From Littorina saxatilis (Eukaryota; Mollusca; Gastropoda; Littorinimorpha; Littorinidae), in contig NC_090261.1 in NCBI RefSeq assembly GCF_037325665.1, forward strand, positions 25,122,722-25,186,721: DNA of 64,000 bases. Reading direction: 5' to 3'. Below are positions 40,801 to 46,085 of this stretch, in pieces; position 1 is the first letter of the stretch, and every line of letters begins with the position of its first letter. Position numbers and translations under genes: made by a program. Below the pieces are notes generated by a model. That model saw only the letters and a program-made list of their open reading frames with translations. It had not been told where the DNA came from and ran no database searches.

Positions 40801-42895
40801 CTTCCTTGGGAGTCGGGAATACGAAAATCCTGTGTGTCGTCAAGGATAATGACACGGTGTTATCTAGATGGTGAGAAGGATAGCGAAGCGAAAGTACGCA
40901 AAGAGAGGAGCCTGTACGAAGACCTCAACGATCGTGGTCAAGTTTAGCGATGCAAGGCGACGAATCATTCATATGAGCGGAAAGATGATTCGGGAGAAAA
41001 GTCGTTATGCTTTCTATCGAGTTAGGACATTCGGATTTTACTGGTTGCGCCACAATGTCAAATGTGCTTCACTCAGCGGGGAGCGAACATTACGCTATGA
41101 GTAAATTTTCTTTGAAATTTGAGTTCAAGTTGTTCTGCTGTAATGTGTTTGGGTGGGTGTGTGTGTGTGTTTGTGTTTTGATATGACAGTAAACTGCAAC
41201 TGTGTGTTTGTGTACATACACTGCAACCAAATTCATGACCGACCGGCCAAAAACTCAAACCCCCCTTTTAAGACCCCCCCTTTTTACGACCTAATTTTCA
41301 AGGTTTTTCCAAAGTCGTAAACAGGGGGTTCTACTGTAGTACAAGTTTGGAAAATGGCTGACATGTATCATTGTCAGCAATGTACGTGAATTTTTGAGCA
41401 CAGTCCAATCCTCATTGTTTACAAGGATGGCAATGATCATTTTTGCTTGCTCTGATTAAGCCAAATAAGTTACAGGGTCCCTCCTAGGAGTCTTGTTATG
41501 GACAGTCTCCTGAATCAAAGCACCAAACTATTAGTGCAGCTTCTCCTTCTGCATTTCTCAGAGCAGTTGATTAATTATTTTTGTTGAGTCACTTGAGAAA
41601 AAGTGACTCTATGTAATCGGTCAGTGTTAGTCTGTCCGGCCGGCCGTAGACACCACCTTAACGTTGGACTTTTCTCGGAAACTATCAAAGCGATCGGGCT
41701 CATATTTTGTTTAGTCGTGACCTCCAATGACCTCTACACTTTAACGATGGTTTCGTTGACCTTTGACCTTTTTCAAGGTCACAGGTCAGCGTCAAAGGAA
41801 AAATTAGACATTTTATATCTTTGACAAAGTTCATCGGATGTGATTGAAACTTTGTAGGATTATTCTTTACATCAAAGTATTTACATCTGTAGCCTTTTAC
41901 GAACGTTATCAGAAAAACAAGGGAGATAACTAGCCTTTTCTGTTCAGCAACACACAACTTAACGTTGGGCTTTTCTCGGAAACTATAAAAGTGACCGGGC
42001 TCAAATTTTATGTGAACGTGACTGATTGTGTTGTGAATAGCAATTTCTTCCTGTCCATCTGATGCCTCATATAATATTCAGAACTGCGAAAGTGACTCGA
42101 TCGAGCGTTTGCTCTTCTTGTTAGGTATTGTTCTAGTATTCACTAATGTTGCATTGATATTACTGGCACCCCTTTTAAACTGATATGGTTTTTGAGTCAC
42201 TTGAGAAAAAGTGACTCTATGTAATCGGTCAGTGTTAGTCTGTCCGGCCGGCCGGCCAGCCGGCCGTCCGTAGACACCACCTTAACGTTGGACTTTTCTC
42301 GGAAACTATCAAAGCGATCGGGCTCATATTTTGTTTAGTCGTGACCTCCAATGACCTCTACACTTTAACGATGGTTTCGTTGACCTTTGACCTTTTTCAA
42401 GGTCAGCGTCAAAGGAAAAATTAGACATTTTATATCTTTGACAAAGTTCATCGGATGTGATTGAAACTTTGTAGGATTATTCTTTACATCAAAGTATTTA
42501 CATCTGTAGCCTTTTACGAACGTTATCAGAAAAACAAGGGAGATAACTAGCCTTTTCTGTTCGGCAACACACAACTTAACGTTGGGCTTTTCTCGGAAAC
42601 TATAAAAGTGACCGGGCTCAAATTTTATGTGAACGTGACTCATTGTGTTGTGAATAGCAATTTCTTCCTGTCCATCTGATGCCTCATATAATATTCAGAA
42701 CTGCGAAAGTGACTCGATCGAGCGTTTGCTCTTCTTGTTTGTTAATATTATTACGCTTCTTTTTCATCTCCAGTGAAAGCCAGGACTCCCCAGAAAGCAG
42801 CAGTGGTGAGACGAAAGCGAAACAAAGTGGCTGTAACAGACTCAGCAGTCCAGACTTCCCCAGGATTTGGGCTCCTGGCAAATGGAGGCCACTGA
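7557..42895 (+). CDS. VRK1: Vaccinia-related kinase, VRK1-type (C-terminal eight exons)
   Basis: VRK1 is a nuclear Ser/Thr kinase of the CK1 superfamily that phosphorylates BAF, histones and transcription factors. Eight in-phase exons are visible: 7557-7667, 11528-11660, 11892-12012, 12367-12425, 12558-12691, 21351-21470, 39540-39858 and 42774-42895. Each has GT/AG borders, and together they give 372 residues to a TGA at 42893-42895. The catalytic loop [13 protein letters not shown] and [12 protein letters not shown] (DYG replacing DFG) are VRK hallmarks, as is the HGD in place of HRD. The glycine-rich loop and N-lobe exons lie off the left edge or were not found. The C-terminal tail is long and basic, with an AT-hook-like RRGRPAK, and ends [10 protein letters not shown]..., as VRK1 tails do. 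Introns carry four DIRS copies and many DNA elements, all outside exons. VRK1 is preferred over VRK2 because no membrane anchor is seen. Confidence 0.93.
8635..8835. repeat. 18-bp satellite, left block
   Basis: About eleven variants of CATACCACAACTTGGACA in tandem. The reverse strand gives spurious open frames with repeating CPSCGM or VSKLWY because 18 is divisible by three. Confidence 0.9.
8838..9050 (-). mobile_element. Possible LINE/SINE 3' end inside the satellite
   Basis: This block interrupts the 18-bp array. Read on the minus strand it ends GGACAATAAAATTTCTTGTA followed by TCTTGTATCTTGTATG. That is an AATAAA followed by a short (TTGTATC)n tail, a style common at the 3' ends of molluscan non-LTR retroelements. 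No coding part is seen, so it would be a strongly 5'-truncated copy. Confidence 0.4.
9055..9660. repeat. 18-bp satellite, main block
   Basis: Roughly 33 tandem variants of CATACCACAACTTGGACA, differing mainly at CAACTT/CATCTT and TACCAC/TTCCAC. It sits at the centre of the inverted-repeat element. Confidence 0.92.
10032..11034. repeat. 503-bp tandem duplication
   Basis: Two nearly identical units start with GGCTGGGGGAGTGGCTTAGG at 10032 and 10535. They differ by only a handful of substitutions and an extra GTT triplet. The units are rich in GTTGTTGTT and GTCGTCGT. No coding content was recognised. Confidence 0.9.
11528..11660 (+). CDS. VRK1: VRK1 exon: DYG motif and activation segment
   Basis: This exon is 133 nt long, from phase 0 to phase 1, and opens with [12 protein letters not shown]. 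The stretch [20 protein letters not shown] followed by RDAHNGV matches the VRK-specific activation segment (human has HDGTIEFTSIDAHNG). The upstream intron is almost filled by a TTAA-flanked transposon. Confidence 0.93.
11892..12012 (+). CDS. VRK1: VRK1 exon: helix F region
   Basis: This exon is 121 nt long. It encodes [20 protein letters not shown] and [19 protein letters not shown]. The Asp of RGDLE is the invariant helix F residue of the C-lobe. The donor is GTAAGT, splitting a Gln codon. Confidence 0.92.
12367..12425 (+). CDS. VRK1: VRK1 exon: short C-lobe exon
   Basis: This 59-nt exon encodes [19 protein letters not shown], matching the C-lobe helix before the KYMETVKLL-like segment of VRK1. 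CACAG acceptor and GTGAGA donor. Confidence 0.88.
12558..12691 (+). CDS. VRK1: VRK1 exon: end of kinase C-lobe
   Basis: This 134-nt exon begins [20 protein letters not shown] and continues [20 protein letters not shown]. It corresponds to the last kinase helices (human KPLYENLRDILLQGLKAIG). It ends in phase 0 before a GTAGGC donor. Confidence 0.9.
12692..13284. other. Intronic spacer before DIRS copy 2
   Basis: Start of the 8.7-kb VRK1 intron. No element ends, RNA genes or exons were recognised here. Confidence 0.4.
13285..13484 (+). repeat. Left inverted terminal repeat of DIRS copy 2
   Basis: Begins ATTAAATTACATATCTTACC and ends near GCCATCTTGTCATTCTAC. It is the reverse complement of 18831-19026. 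It contains a palindromic CATATGCGCGCGCATATG core. Confidence 0.9.
13719..15647 (+). CDS. DIRS copy 2 gag-like protein
   Basis: A 642-residue open frame from the first ATG after the left terminal repeat. The N-terminal half is Ser/Val/Ala-rich and low complexity. The middle carries the block conserved between all these DIRS copies: [35 protein letters not shown] and [15 protein letters not shown]. The C-terminus is a basic [12 protein letters not shown]...GSRGSG tail, likely nucleic-acid binding. It is called gag by position and tail chemistry; no zinc knuckle is present. Confidence 0.8.
   Translation: MADNADGKRSTPKHVAALPSPVRKSSRRSKSHSDTPVFLSGSESKKCSDVVVDGPGVSGSLAKPTEKPVLGVKHVVGDVSPVGSGLASVDFASLLLTLSSQVSALAAEVSSTKAELRALPAGVGGASSLASVRLPPSATVTRADVHASQDGISQAPVGSPAGVRSSSQGMWTTRVAGFSSESVERCLEKVASGQSPGESSETSADIHRLVGVSVGAKGPDKRTDVPMLPASSVDCGQVERHLLPPRGQEVGGSMAGSGLDSVSQYGDQPPECMEGHEGYLDDGAASQAEGAGFFLPRRLPDAVALAAGVAAKYLEEEVAVNKSQFVHPPSALGDFRSAKEPKSSFRFRESPSVAVEMSKIFASSRAMSDAFPLLSQHGEAPEVVGPWLAKAGQHVPCSALSKSSKLLVRPVTLLDSFALPKAVLPVTPELLSLRKDGYARDRAVPYSESALLALEETGRSLLELASVSSSLQRSLSRSIASSLDPFEFCYDASQEDVTTLLATLARVSQEQLSLSARLYAHAVHSRRSAFLAGSKIRDRGTIDKLKVSPFTEGSLLGAFSLDALQKETQDARDLAIARIAHHGFQKVQSKPTSQNKAQPSSSGGGKMQNQSTSFRGRGRGAPYQKRGSFGGSRGSGHKPHPQ
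15684..17606 (+). CDS. DIRS copy 2 reverse transcriptase and RNase H
   Basis: A 640-residue open frame. The reverse transcriptase palm motifs are [14 protein letters not shown] (motif A), [13 protein letters not shown] (motif B) and LRAYLDDWL (catalytic YLDD). RNase H follows, with [26 protein letters not shown] and [16 protein letters not shown] supplying its acidic residues, then LADALSRG. The remaining C-terminal segment (IDLFATRFS..., [12 protein letters not shown]) is typical of DIRS ORFs. It begins 37 bp after the gag frame and overlaps the recombinase frame. Confidence 0.9.
   Translation: MVAAGGPSRVLAAWTRLVSSRWILGIVRSGFRLLWAEGKAPLSRIPPPFRYPVDPEAKSAVHAEVASLLLKGAIEEVRDRESLGFYGRLFVVPKASGAWRPVLDLSTLNKYLRVVKFVMETPLSVREALRPGDWATSVDLTDAYFHVLMHVQDRKWLRFLWGEKVFQFRALPFGLSLAPWIFTLVVRQLCSLVRQEGVRLRAYLDDWLNLHQDQYMCRTHTVRVLDLAAQLGFTVNLGKSELEPSQRFTYLGMDFDTVEWLVRPSQKRVDKLQNLVRLLNGKNVSTARELSSLLGQMESMAPLVPLGRVHKRPFQAALRRQWDQASQGWNVRIGLGSWFSNTTSVWLLPWVSQGVPIVPPAPENILVTDASMTGWGAHLADQTASGLWDLSLAPQHINVLELEAVSLGLRAFLPLLGGSHVQVHTDNTTVAAYINRQGGTRSQKLSESACRLLVWCSSHNILLSAKYLKGTLNVLADALSRGDKVLHSEWTLSHQALDRLWVQVDKPCIDLFATRFSTRLPLFVSPFPDPLAWAVNAMDLDWTNLPAYAFPPFCLLGKVLRKVDLERPALVLVAPLWPSQHWFPDLLRLAVRPPIPLGVRRGDLLQPRSGVPHENPQALQLHGWILSESLCVVPGPRPQL
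16460..18637 (+). CDS. DIRS copy 2 tyrosine recombinase
   Basis: A long open frame overlapping the RT/RNase H frame. The first third is probably a shadow of that gene, and recognisable recombinase sequence starts at about 17540. A core-binding region ([25 protein letters not shown]) precedes the catalytic domain. That domain has [14 protein letters not shown] (first Arg), [19 protein letters not shown] (His-x-x-Arg) and [17 protein letters not shown] (Tyr region). It would integrate a circular DNA intermediate, so no target duplication is expected. Confidence 0.85.
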   Translation: MVSPPLSKEGGQASELGSLVERKECVHGPGVVLPTGADGIDGSPCASRQGPQEAVSGGFEEAVGPSLSGMECSHRTGELVQQHYKCLAAPLGLSGCSDRSSGAGEHSSYRCVHDRLGCSSGRSDSLRSVGSLPSSSAHKRAGAGGCVSGFTGFPAASGGQSCPSPHGQYDCGRLHKSAGGHTLAEAVGERLPSVGLVQLAQHTSLSEVPEGHAQCFGGCPQSGGQGSAFRMDPLPPGVGPSLGSSRQALHRSVCNEILDQAPPFRLTVPGPSGVGGERDGSGLDKSAGLRFSSVLPAREGVKKGGSGKTSSGAGGASLAQPALVSRPSAAGSAPTHSSRRSKGRPVTAQVRGPARESTSVAASRLDSVRIALRRAGASATTLKLVQKAHRDSTSSVYSSHWAAWAKWCTENRVQHLSPRSMEVANHLSWLASRGVSPSSLRVRRSAISSTLRQLGRKITLDGVISSVLKGAALDAALSRSQLPAWDLFVVLRFLASEDFEPLRLASLPNLTRKTLFLVLLATARRGSEVHALSGLAKDISLERDGSYSLKFTSNFLAKNQKPGQASPCIRIPPLSDILAPGDPDLSNCPVRALSSYLSRSSPIRSETQRLLFISLNTVRAKDISKVTLTKWVSLTIKQAYGWWQRQSGEVRAVLPLTSARTHEARAWASSVAVLRSGRLSEVLAAAYWKSEDVFINFYLRDIAARRQDGSAALPALVAAGQVLRS
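18664..18762 (+). repeat. Internal end-repeat region of DIRS copy 2
   Basis: Contains, back to back, the complement of the left end (GGGTAAGATATGTAATTTAA) and of the right end (ATTTGATTAATATACTTACC). This reproduces the junction expected in a circular DIRS intermediate. Confidence 0.85.
18831..19058 (-). repeat. Right inverted terminal repeat of DIRS copy 2
   Basis: Reverse complement of the left repeat through 19026, then about 30 bp unique to the right end (AAATGAAAATTTATTACT...), which is mirrored in the internal end-repeat region. Confidence 0.88.
19059..20460. other. Intronic spacer
   Basis: VRK1 intron after DIRS copy 2. Short open frames occur on both strands but none resembles a family I know. 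It may include degraded parts of the transposase fossil that follows. Confidence 0.35.
20461..20790 (+). pseudogene. Fragment of a DDE-type transposase
   Basis: One + frame reads [50 protein letters not shown] and [19 protein letters not shown] first Asp in TDARH, then an HDRNxxVNK block about 70 residues on, resembles the D...D spacing of the RNase H-fold transposase core of a Kolobok-like DNA transposon. No third acidic residue or flanking domain is recognisable, so this is a decayed piece in the VRK1 intron. The superfamily is uncertain. Confidence 0.45.
20800..21350. other. Intronic spacer
   Basis: A/T-rich sequence leading to the VRK1 exon at 21351. Nothing else was recognised. Confidence 0.35.
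21351..21470 (+). CDS. VRK1: VRK1 exon: basic tail, part 1
   Basis: Forty codons in phase 0, [20 protein letters not shown] and on, lie between a TTGTTAG acceptor and a GTAAGC donor. It is Lys/Ser/Pro-rich, low complexity and nuclear-localisation-like. It is assigned to VRK1 by phase, splice signals and position rather than by strong homology. The intron before it contains DIRS copy 2. Confidence 0.75.
23730..23785 (+). mobile_element. 5'-truncated SINE with 15-bp target duplication
   Basis: A 56-bp insert reads GTGGTTGAAAACGACGTTAA, then ACACCAAATAAAGAAAGAAAG. It is flanked by GACGCTGATTCGCTC at 23715-23729 and 23786-23800. The GACGTTAAACACCAAATAAAG ending with a GAAA tail is the 3' end of a SINE type common in molluscs. 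It was inserted into DIRS copy 3. Confidence 0.8.
27207..27806. repeat. Three 200-bp tandem repeats
   Basis: Units begin ACTCGGGCAAGGTGTCTGTC at 27207, 27407 and 27607, so the period is exactly 200 bp. Units 1 and 2 are almost identical; unit 3 has several substitutions. Confidence 0.93.
28740..28962. repeat. GT/GTGC-rich microsatellite
   Basis: Long (GT)n and (GTGC)n runs separated by two copies of a GCGCACGTGTTCGTTTGTGT phrase. Open frames on both strands here are artefacts of the dinucleotide repeat. Confidence 0.9.
29063..29212. repeat. Three 50-bp tandem repeats
   Basis: Units start GTTCAGTCTGTAGTGGATAT at 29063 and 29113, and GTTCAGTCAGTAGTGGATAT at 29163. Confidence 0.88.
31232..31458 (+). 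mobile_element. SINE with ATTG-rich tail and AAGATGTTA target duplication
   Basis: A 227-bp insert begins CAAAATACCCGTGTGACTTG and ends GCGCGATATAAGCCTCATAT followed by TGATTGATTG. AAGATGTTA borders it at 31223-31231 and 31459-31467. The 3' motif GCGATATAAGCCTCATATTG is, from memory, a widespread molluscan SINE ending. It lies inside DIRS copy 3 near its right end. Confidence 0.75.
33116..33540 (+). repeat. 217-bp tandem duplication in gag part of DIRS copy 4
   Basis: Units starting GCCGGGGAGCGGCGCCGCTC lie at 33116 and 33333 and are almost identical. Each contains GGGGGGCAGGCAGCAGCACC and a CGGCCTGGAGGGTCCTGTCG block. Confidence 0.88.
33538..33850 (+). repeat. 159-bp tandem duplication rich in ACTTCCGG, gag part of DIRS copy 4
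   Basis: ACTTCCGGTTGTGCTGTGGC at 33538 and ACTTCCGGTTGTGCCGTAGC at 33697 start two diverged units. ACTTCCGG itself recurs many times as a smaller subrepeat. Confidence 0.8.
39145..39539. other. Intronic spacer
   Basis: VRK1 intron between the TA-flanked element and the exon at 39540. Nothing was recognised. Confidence 0.4.
39540..39858 (+). CDS. VRK1: VRK1 exon: basic tail with AT-hook-like motif
   Basis: This 319-nt exon runs from phase 0 to phase 1. It opens [20 protein letters not shown], then has alternating Lys/Ala/Pro blocks and [19 protein letters not shown]. The RGRP core with flanking basic residues is an AT-hook signature. The previous intron is 18 kb and carries DIRS copies 3 and 4 plus nested DNA elements. 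Confidence 0.8.
39859..40177. other. Intronic spacer
   Basis: VRK1 intron up to the Tigger-like element. No features were recognised. Confidence 0.4.
40178..41336 (+). mobile_element. Tigger/pogo-like DNA transposon remnant
   Basis: Ends CAGTAGAACTCCCCC (left) and GGGGGTTCTACTG (right) are the inverted termini typical of pogo/Tigger elements. They are flanked by TA at 40176-40177 and 41337-41338. Inside, two related segments (40437-40502 and about 40790-40945) read [20 protein letters not shown] and, after a related helix-turn-helix, [14 protein letters not shown]. Both match the CENP-B/pogo N-terminal DNA-binding domain. The DDE catalytic domain is absent, so at 1.16 kb this is an internally deleted copy with a partial tandem duplication of its N-terminal region. 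Confidence 0.78.
41585..42121. repeat. Dispersed ~540-bp repeat, unit A
   Basis: Starts TGAGTCACTTGAGAAAAAGT, a near-palindrome (GTCACTT...AAGTGAC), and ends CGAGCGTTTGCTCTTCTTGT. Unit B at 42193-42739 is about 97% identical by eye. No protein is encoded. The phrase GGCTTTTCTCGGAAACTATA and a CCGGCCGGCC run are distinctive. It is an unclassified element in the last VRK1 intron. Confidence 0.85.
42193..42739. repeat. Dispersed ~540-bp repeat, unit B
   Basis: Second copy of the unit at 41585, in the same orientation, separated by 71 bp. It has an expanded CCGGCCGG run and one small internal deletion relative to unit A. It ends 34 bp before the terminal VRK1 exon. Confidence 0.85.
42774..42895 (+). 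CDS. VRK1: VRK1 terminal exon
   Basis: This exon encodes [20 protein letters not shown] and then [20 protein letters not shown] with a stop. The TDSAVQTSP ending is a reliable VRK-tail feature. The acceptor CATCTCCAG lies only about 30 bp after a 547-bp dispersed repeat. Confidence 0.88.
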
Positions 42896-44716
42896 AATAT
42901 CACCTTCTGCTTAACATTGCTGACAGTTTGAACTCACAGGCAGCTGTGCGATAGCCTTTACCTACTTTCAGATACTATACAGGTGCAAATGTGTTTGTTC
43001 AAGAAATCATAGCAGAAAAGAATGAAGGTAGGGTTTAAAAAAACAACGCTTGTTTATTGTGCTATGGTCAAAATAAGGTGATGTTTGGATTAGATTCTGC
43101 CTCGCTTTTGTGTCTTAAAAACAAATAAAAAAAAGGCTTGCATTTTGTGCTGTGGCTAGCATTGTTTTTTGCAGTGGGAAAAAAGTGTCTTTTCAGAAGT
43201 ATGTTCTTATTTTCAGGAAATGAAGAACAGGATATGAGACTATTTGTCCAAATTTGATTAGATCCAAACTGTCTGCATCAAAAATACTGTGTATCTAAAG
43301 TTGAATGGATTTCAAATGAATGTATGTTTTACACAAAGCATGGTTACTTGAAAGACTGCAATATTGGGTTACAGGACCCAAAACACAGAAGTAAAAGACT
43401 CGCATAAAAGAAACCGCCACAGCTGTTCTGTTGATGTACTCCACAGTAGATTTTGTGTCTAAATGAATGCTTGGAGAAGATTTTGAATTTTTTATTCTGA
43501 AGGATCAGGACCTGTTCTAGAAGTTTTTCTTCTTTGATTACAGTTTGTTGGAGAGTTGACTAGTATATATATATATTTTAACTGACCTTTTTTGTCATTG
43601 CATTGTCTAACACTTTTGCTTAGCTCTGGCATAGCTTTTGCAGCAGTTTGTTTATTGTCTCATGAAAAATAAAATGTTACTGCAACAAACACCTGGTCGA
43701 AATTCAAAATTAGATATGGGTTTTGTTTCAATTTCCAAACATTTAAGTATCCCGTTTGCTTATCTTTGACATGGATTTTGCAGCAGTTTATGTTTTGCCT
43801 TATGAAAAGTAAAATGGTACGAGAACCTGTAGGTTACACAAATATTTCTTCAAAATTCAAAGTCTGATGACTATCTGATGATAATTATTGTTTTAACACA
43901 TCTTGCATGAAGTTTCCTGCTGAAGAATCTTTTTGCAGAATTTTGGATACATGAATGAAATTTAGAATTTTCAATTTAACAAAAAGTCAGGTGGACATGT
44001 CTAAAGATGTGGAAATGTTTTACAGTTCCTTGCATGTGGTATCTCCAGATTGTGTCACAATCACCACATTGCTCTTATTTTTGAATGGCTTCATCCTTTT
44101 TTCTTTTTTTTTCTTCTAATTTGCAAACTTTCTTGCTGGTGAATGTAAAGAGGTTCATGTATTTCTTTTCATTTTGATAGATATTTTTTTCCTCTTGAGT
44201 GAAAAATGGCAGGGTGGGTGACTGTGTTCATGAAGGTTACGATCTCAGGCCAGTGCTTGGGAATCTTTATGTTTGAAAATACAAGCATACTTTCTTACGT
44301 TAGAAATGTATTGTTGGTGGTATTGTAGGGATGTGGAGAGGGTGTCAAAAATGGGGTGGGGAATCAGTTTGTGCTTCTAGGTGGAGATGGGAGGGGTGTG
44401 CATGTTTCACTATGTGTCACTGGCAAGAACCGTGTTTGAAAGGACCAATGTGTGAAGGTGAAATTTGTTGGTACTTTTGGGGAAAATACATGTAGTGCTG
44501 TACATTTCAGTGGTTTTTGCCATTCCACAAAAGTATGTTATATCAACAATTTTTGTTGAAACCAGTTTTACCTTCCTTGGTAGTAATCTTTTATGAATGG
44601 AAAAAGGTTGCTCTCTTTTGTATATCTGTTATCTGTTTTCAGAGGTTTGATAATGGGAACAATTAAGGCAAATGTATTTGAAAAAAAAGTAAATCTTAAA
44701 TCTTAACTTTAGGACA

Positions 44717-45010
44717 AATCCAAAAACAAAGAGACTGCCCACGTTCCAAAATTCAGAATAAAAAAACCAAGAAAGGTAGGTTGTTGGAATGTTTATTATT
44801 GACAAAACAATACATTCAGAGATATTTCGACCCAACGGTCTTTTAAGTGAACAGACAAACACATTTTTGTTTCCTCTTGAGTGAGAAATGGCAAATAAAT
44901 AAAAACAAATTTGTTTGTCTGTTCACTTAAAAGACCGTTGGTTCCAAACATCTGTGAATGTATTGTCAATAACAAACGTTCCAACAACCTACCTTTCTTG
45001 TTTTTTTATT
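44717..45010. mobile_element. Fold-back element with ~100-bp arms, copy 1
   Basis: Arms 44756-44862 and about 44908-45010 are inverted copies sharing GAAAGGTAGGTTGTTGGAA and GTCTTTTAAGTGAACAGAC. Imperfect 15-bp flanks CTTAACTTTA(G/T)GACA at 44702-44716 and 45011-45025 look like a target duplication. It has no coding capacity. Transcribed within the VRK1 3' UTR it would form a long hairpin. Confidence 0.7.
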
Positions 45011-45509
45011 CTTAACTTTATGACATTACAAAAGAATTCGCTTTGGTTATCTGAGAATGAACTCTTGTGATCGACAGATGTGTATCGCAAACTGATTCCA
45101 TTTTCAAAGAACTTTATTATCTGCTGTCAAGCATAAAGATGACTGAGGCTGAAGAATGCTGTGCAAATATGTACTTTTTGACCGGCTAATGCTCACTAAT
45201 GTTATGGAAATATTATTCAAGCTGGTTTGTTGTTTTTTGCATGTGCACAGTAATTTAGCTTTCATCATTTACTGTGGGTAGTATGTGTACCTTTATGTCT
45301 TGCCACCAAGAAAAGAACACATGAGGTGAGAAAATTCTGGAAAGTGTACACCGAGTGTGTGCTTCTTTACAGGAATTATATTAGCCCTGTTTTATTTTGG
45401 GAAATATGTGCGTCAGAAACTTTTGTTTTTATATCAGACGAGCGCAAAAGGGAAACTTGTAATGAGTTAAATTTTGTAAAAAAAATATTGTATACATAAA
45501 TGTGAATGA

Positions 45510-45515
45510 AATAAA
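45510..45515 (+). terminator. VRK1 poly(A) signal
   Basis: Canonical AATAAA in GTGAATGAAATAAAGATTTC. It is the last one before the convergent BCS1L gene, about 2.6 kb after the VRK1 stop. Confidence 0.55.
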
Positions 45516-45688
45516 GATTTCAAACAATGGTCAGGTTGCCCATATATTGTTATTGTGATGTAGATCAATGCACATTGCTCAACTGTTACACATGGGTGTC
45601 AATAGTGGATTTTTAAGCTGCCTCAGACACAGTTACAAACCAAAACTCGCATTCCTCACCGAAACAACTAATTTTTCAAATCCAACTT

Positions 45689-45694
45689 TTTATT
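45689..45694 (-). terminator. BCS1L poly(A) signal
   Basis: AATAAA on the minus strand (TTTATT on +), about 136 nt downstream of the BCS1L stop codon. Confidence 0.6.
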
Positions 45695-45829
45695 CAGTCC
45701 ACAAAAGTACACATTTTTCAAAGGAATTTTCCTCGTTAAGATAAGCACTTATCAGATTCTTTTTCACAGCATGCATACCACATAAATCTTGTCTTTTCAT
45801 CCACCAACTCAACCTCTGGCAACATTCGA

Positions 45830-46085
45830 TCATATAGTGGGCAACTGGTCCACATTTTGCAACACAGTGTCGGGGTCAGTTTTGTGCATCATGAAGAAGC
45901 CTTGGACCTGAGCAGCGCTGACAGGTTTCCCTGTGGAAATGACAAGACGAGCAAACTCTGCTGCATGAGATTCTGGCTCCTCCGGGTAAAAGCGAAGAAA
46001 CATCTGTGTCAGCTGATAATCTGTACAGTGGTCCACCAGCTCTTTCATGTCCACTCGCCCTGGTCGCACCAACGCTGGATCAAGC
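45830..46085 (-). CDS. BCS1L: BCS1L exon 6 (terminal)
   Basis: A 256-nt exon encoding [20 protein letters not shown] and the C-terminal helical region [16 protein letters not shown], ending VDQLPTI and a stop. RPGRVD is the conserved arginine-finger region. Confidence 0.94.

Larger units (their letters stand above)
42896..45530 (+). other. VRK1: Probable VRK1 3' UTR
   Basis: A/T-rich non-coding sequence from the VRK1 stop to the last + strand poly(A) signal before BCS1L. Earlier AATAAA-like sites exist (one near 43667). Two diverged copies of a block containing TTTGCAGCAGTTT and ATGAAAARTAAAATG occur near 43630-43690 and 43770-43820. A fold-back element lies at 44717-45010. Confidence 0.5.

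Noticed and set aside
40868-41104. 78-codon basic open frame inside the Tigger-like element
   Set aside because: The recognisable pogo-type homology lies in another frame of the same DNA.
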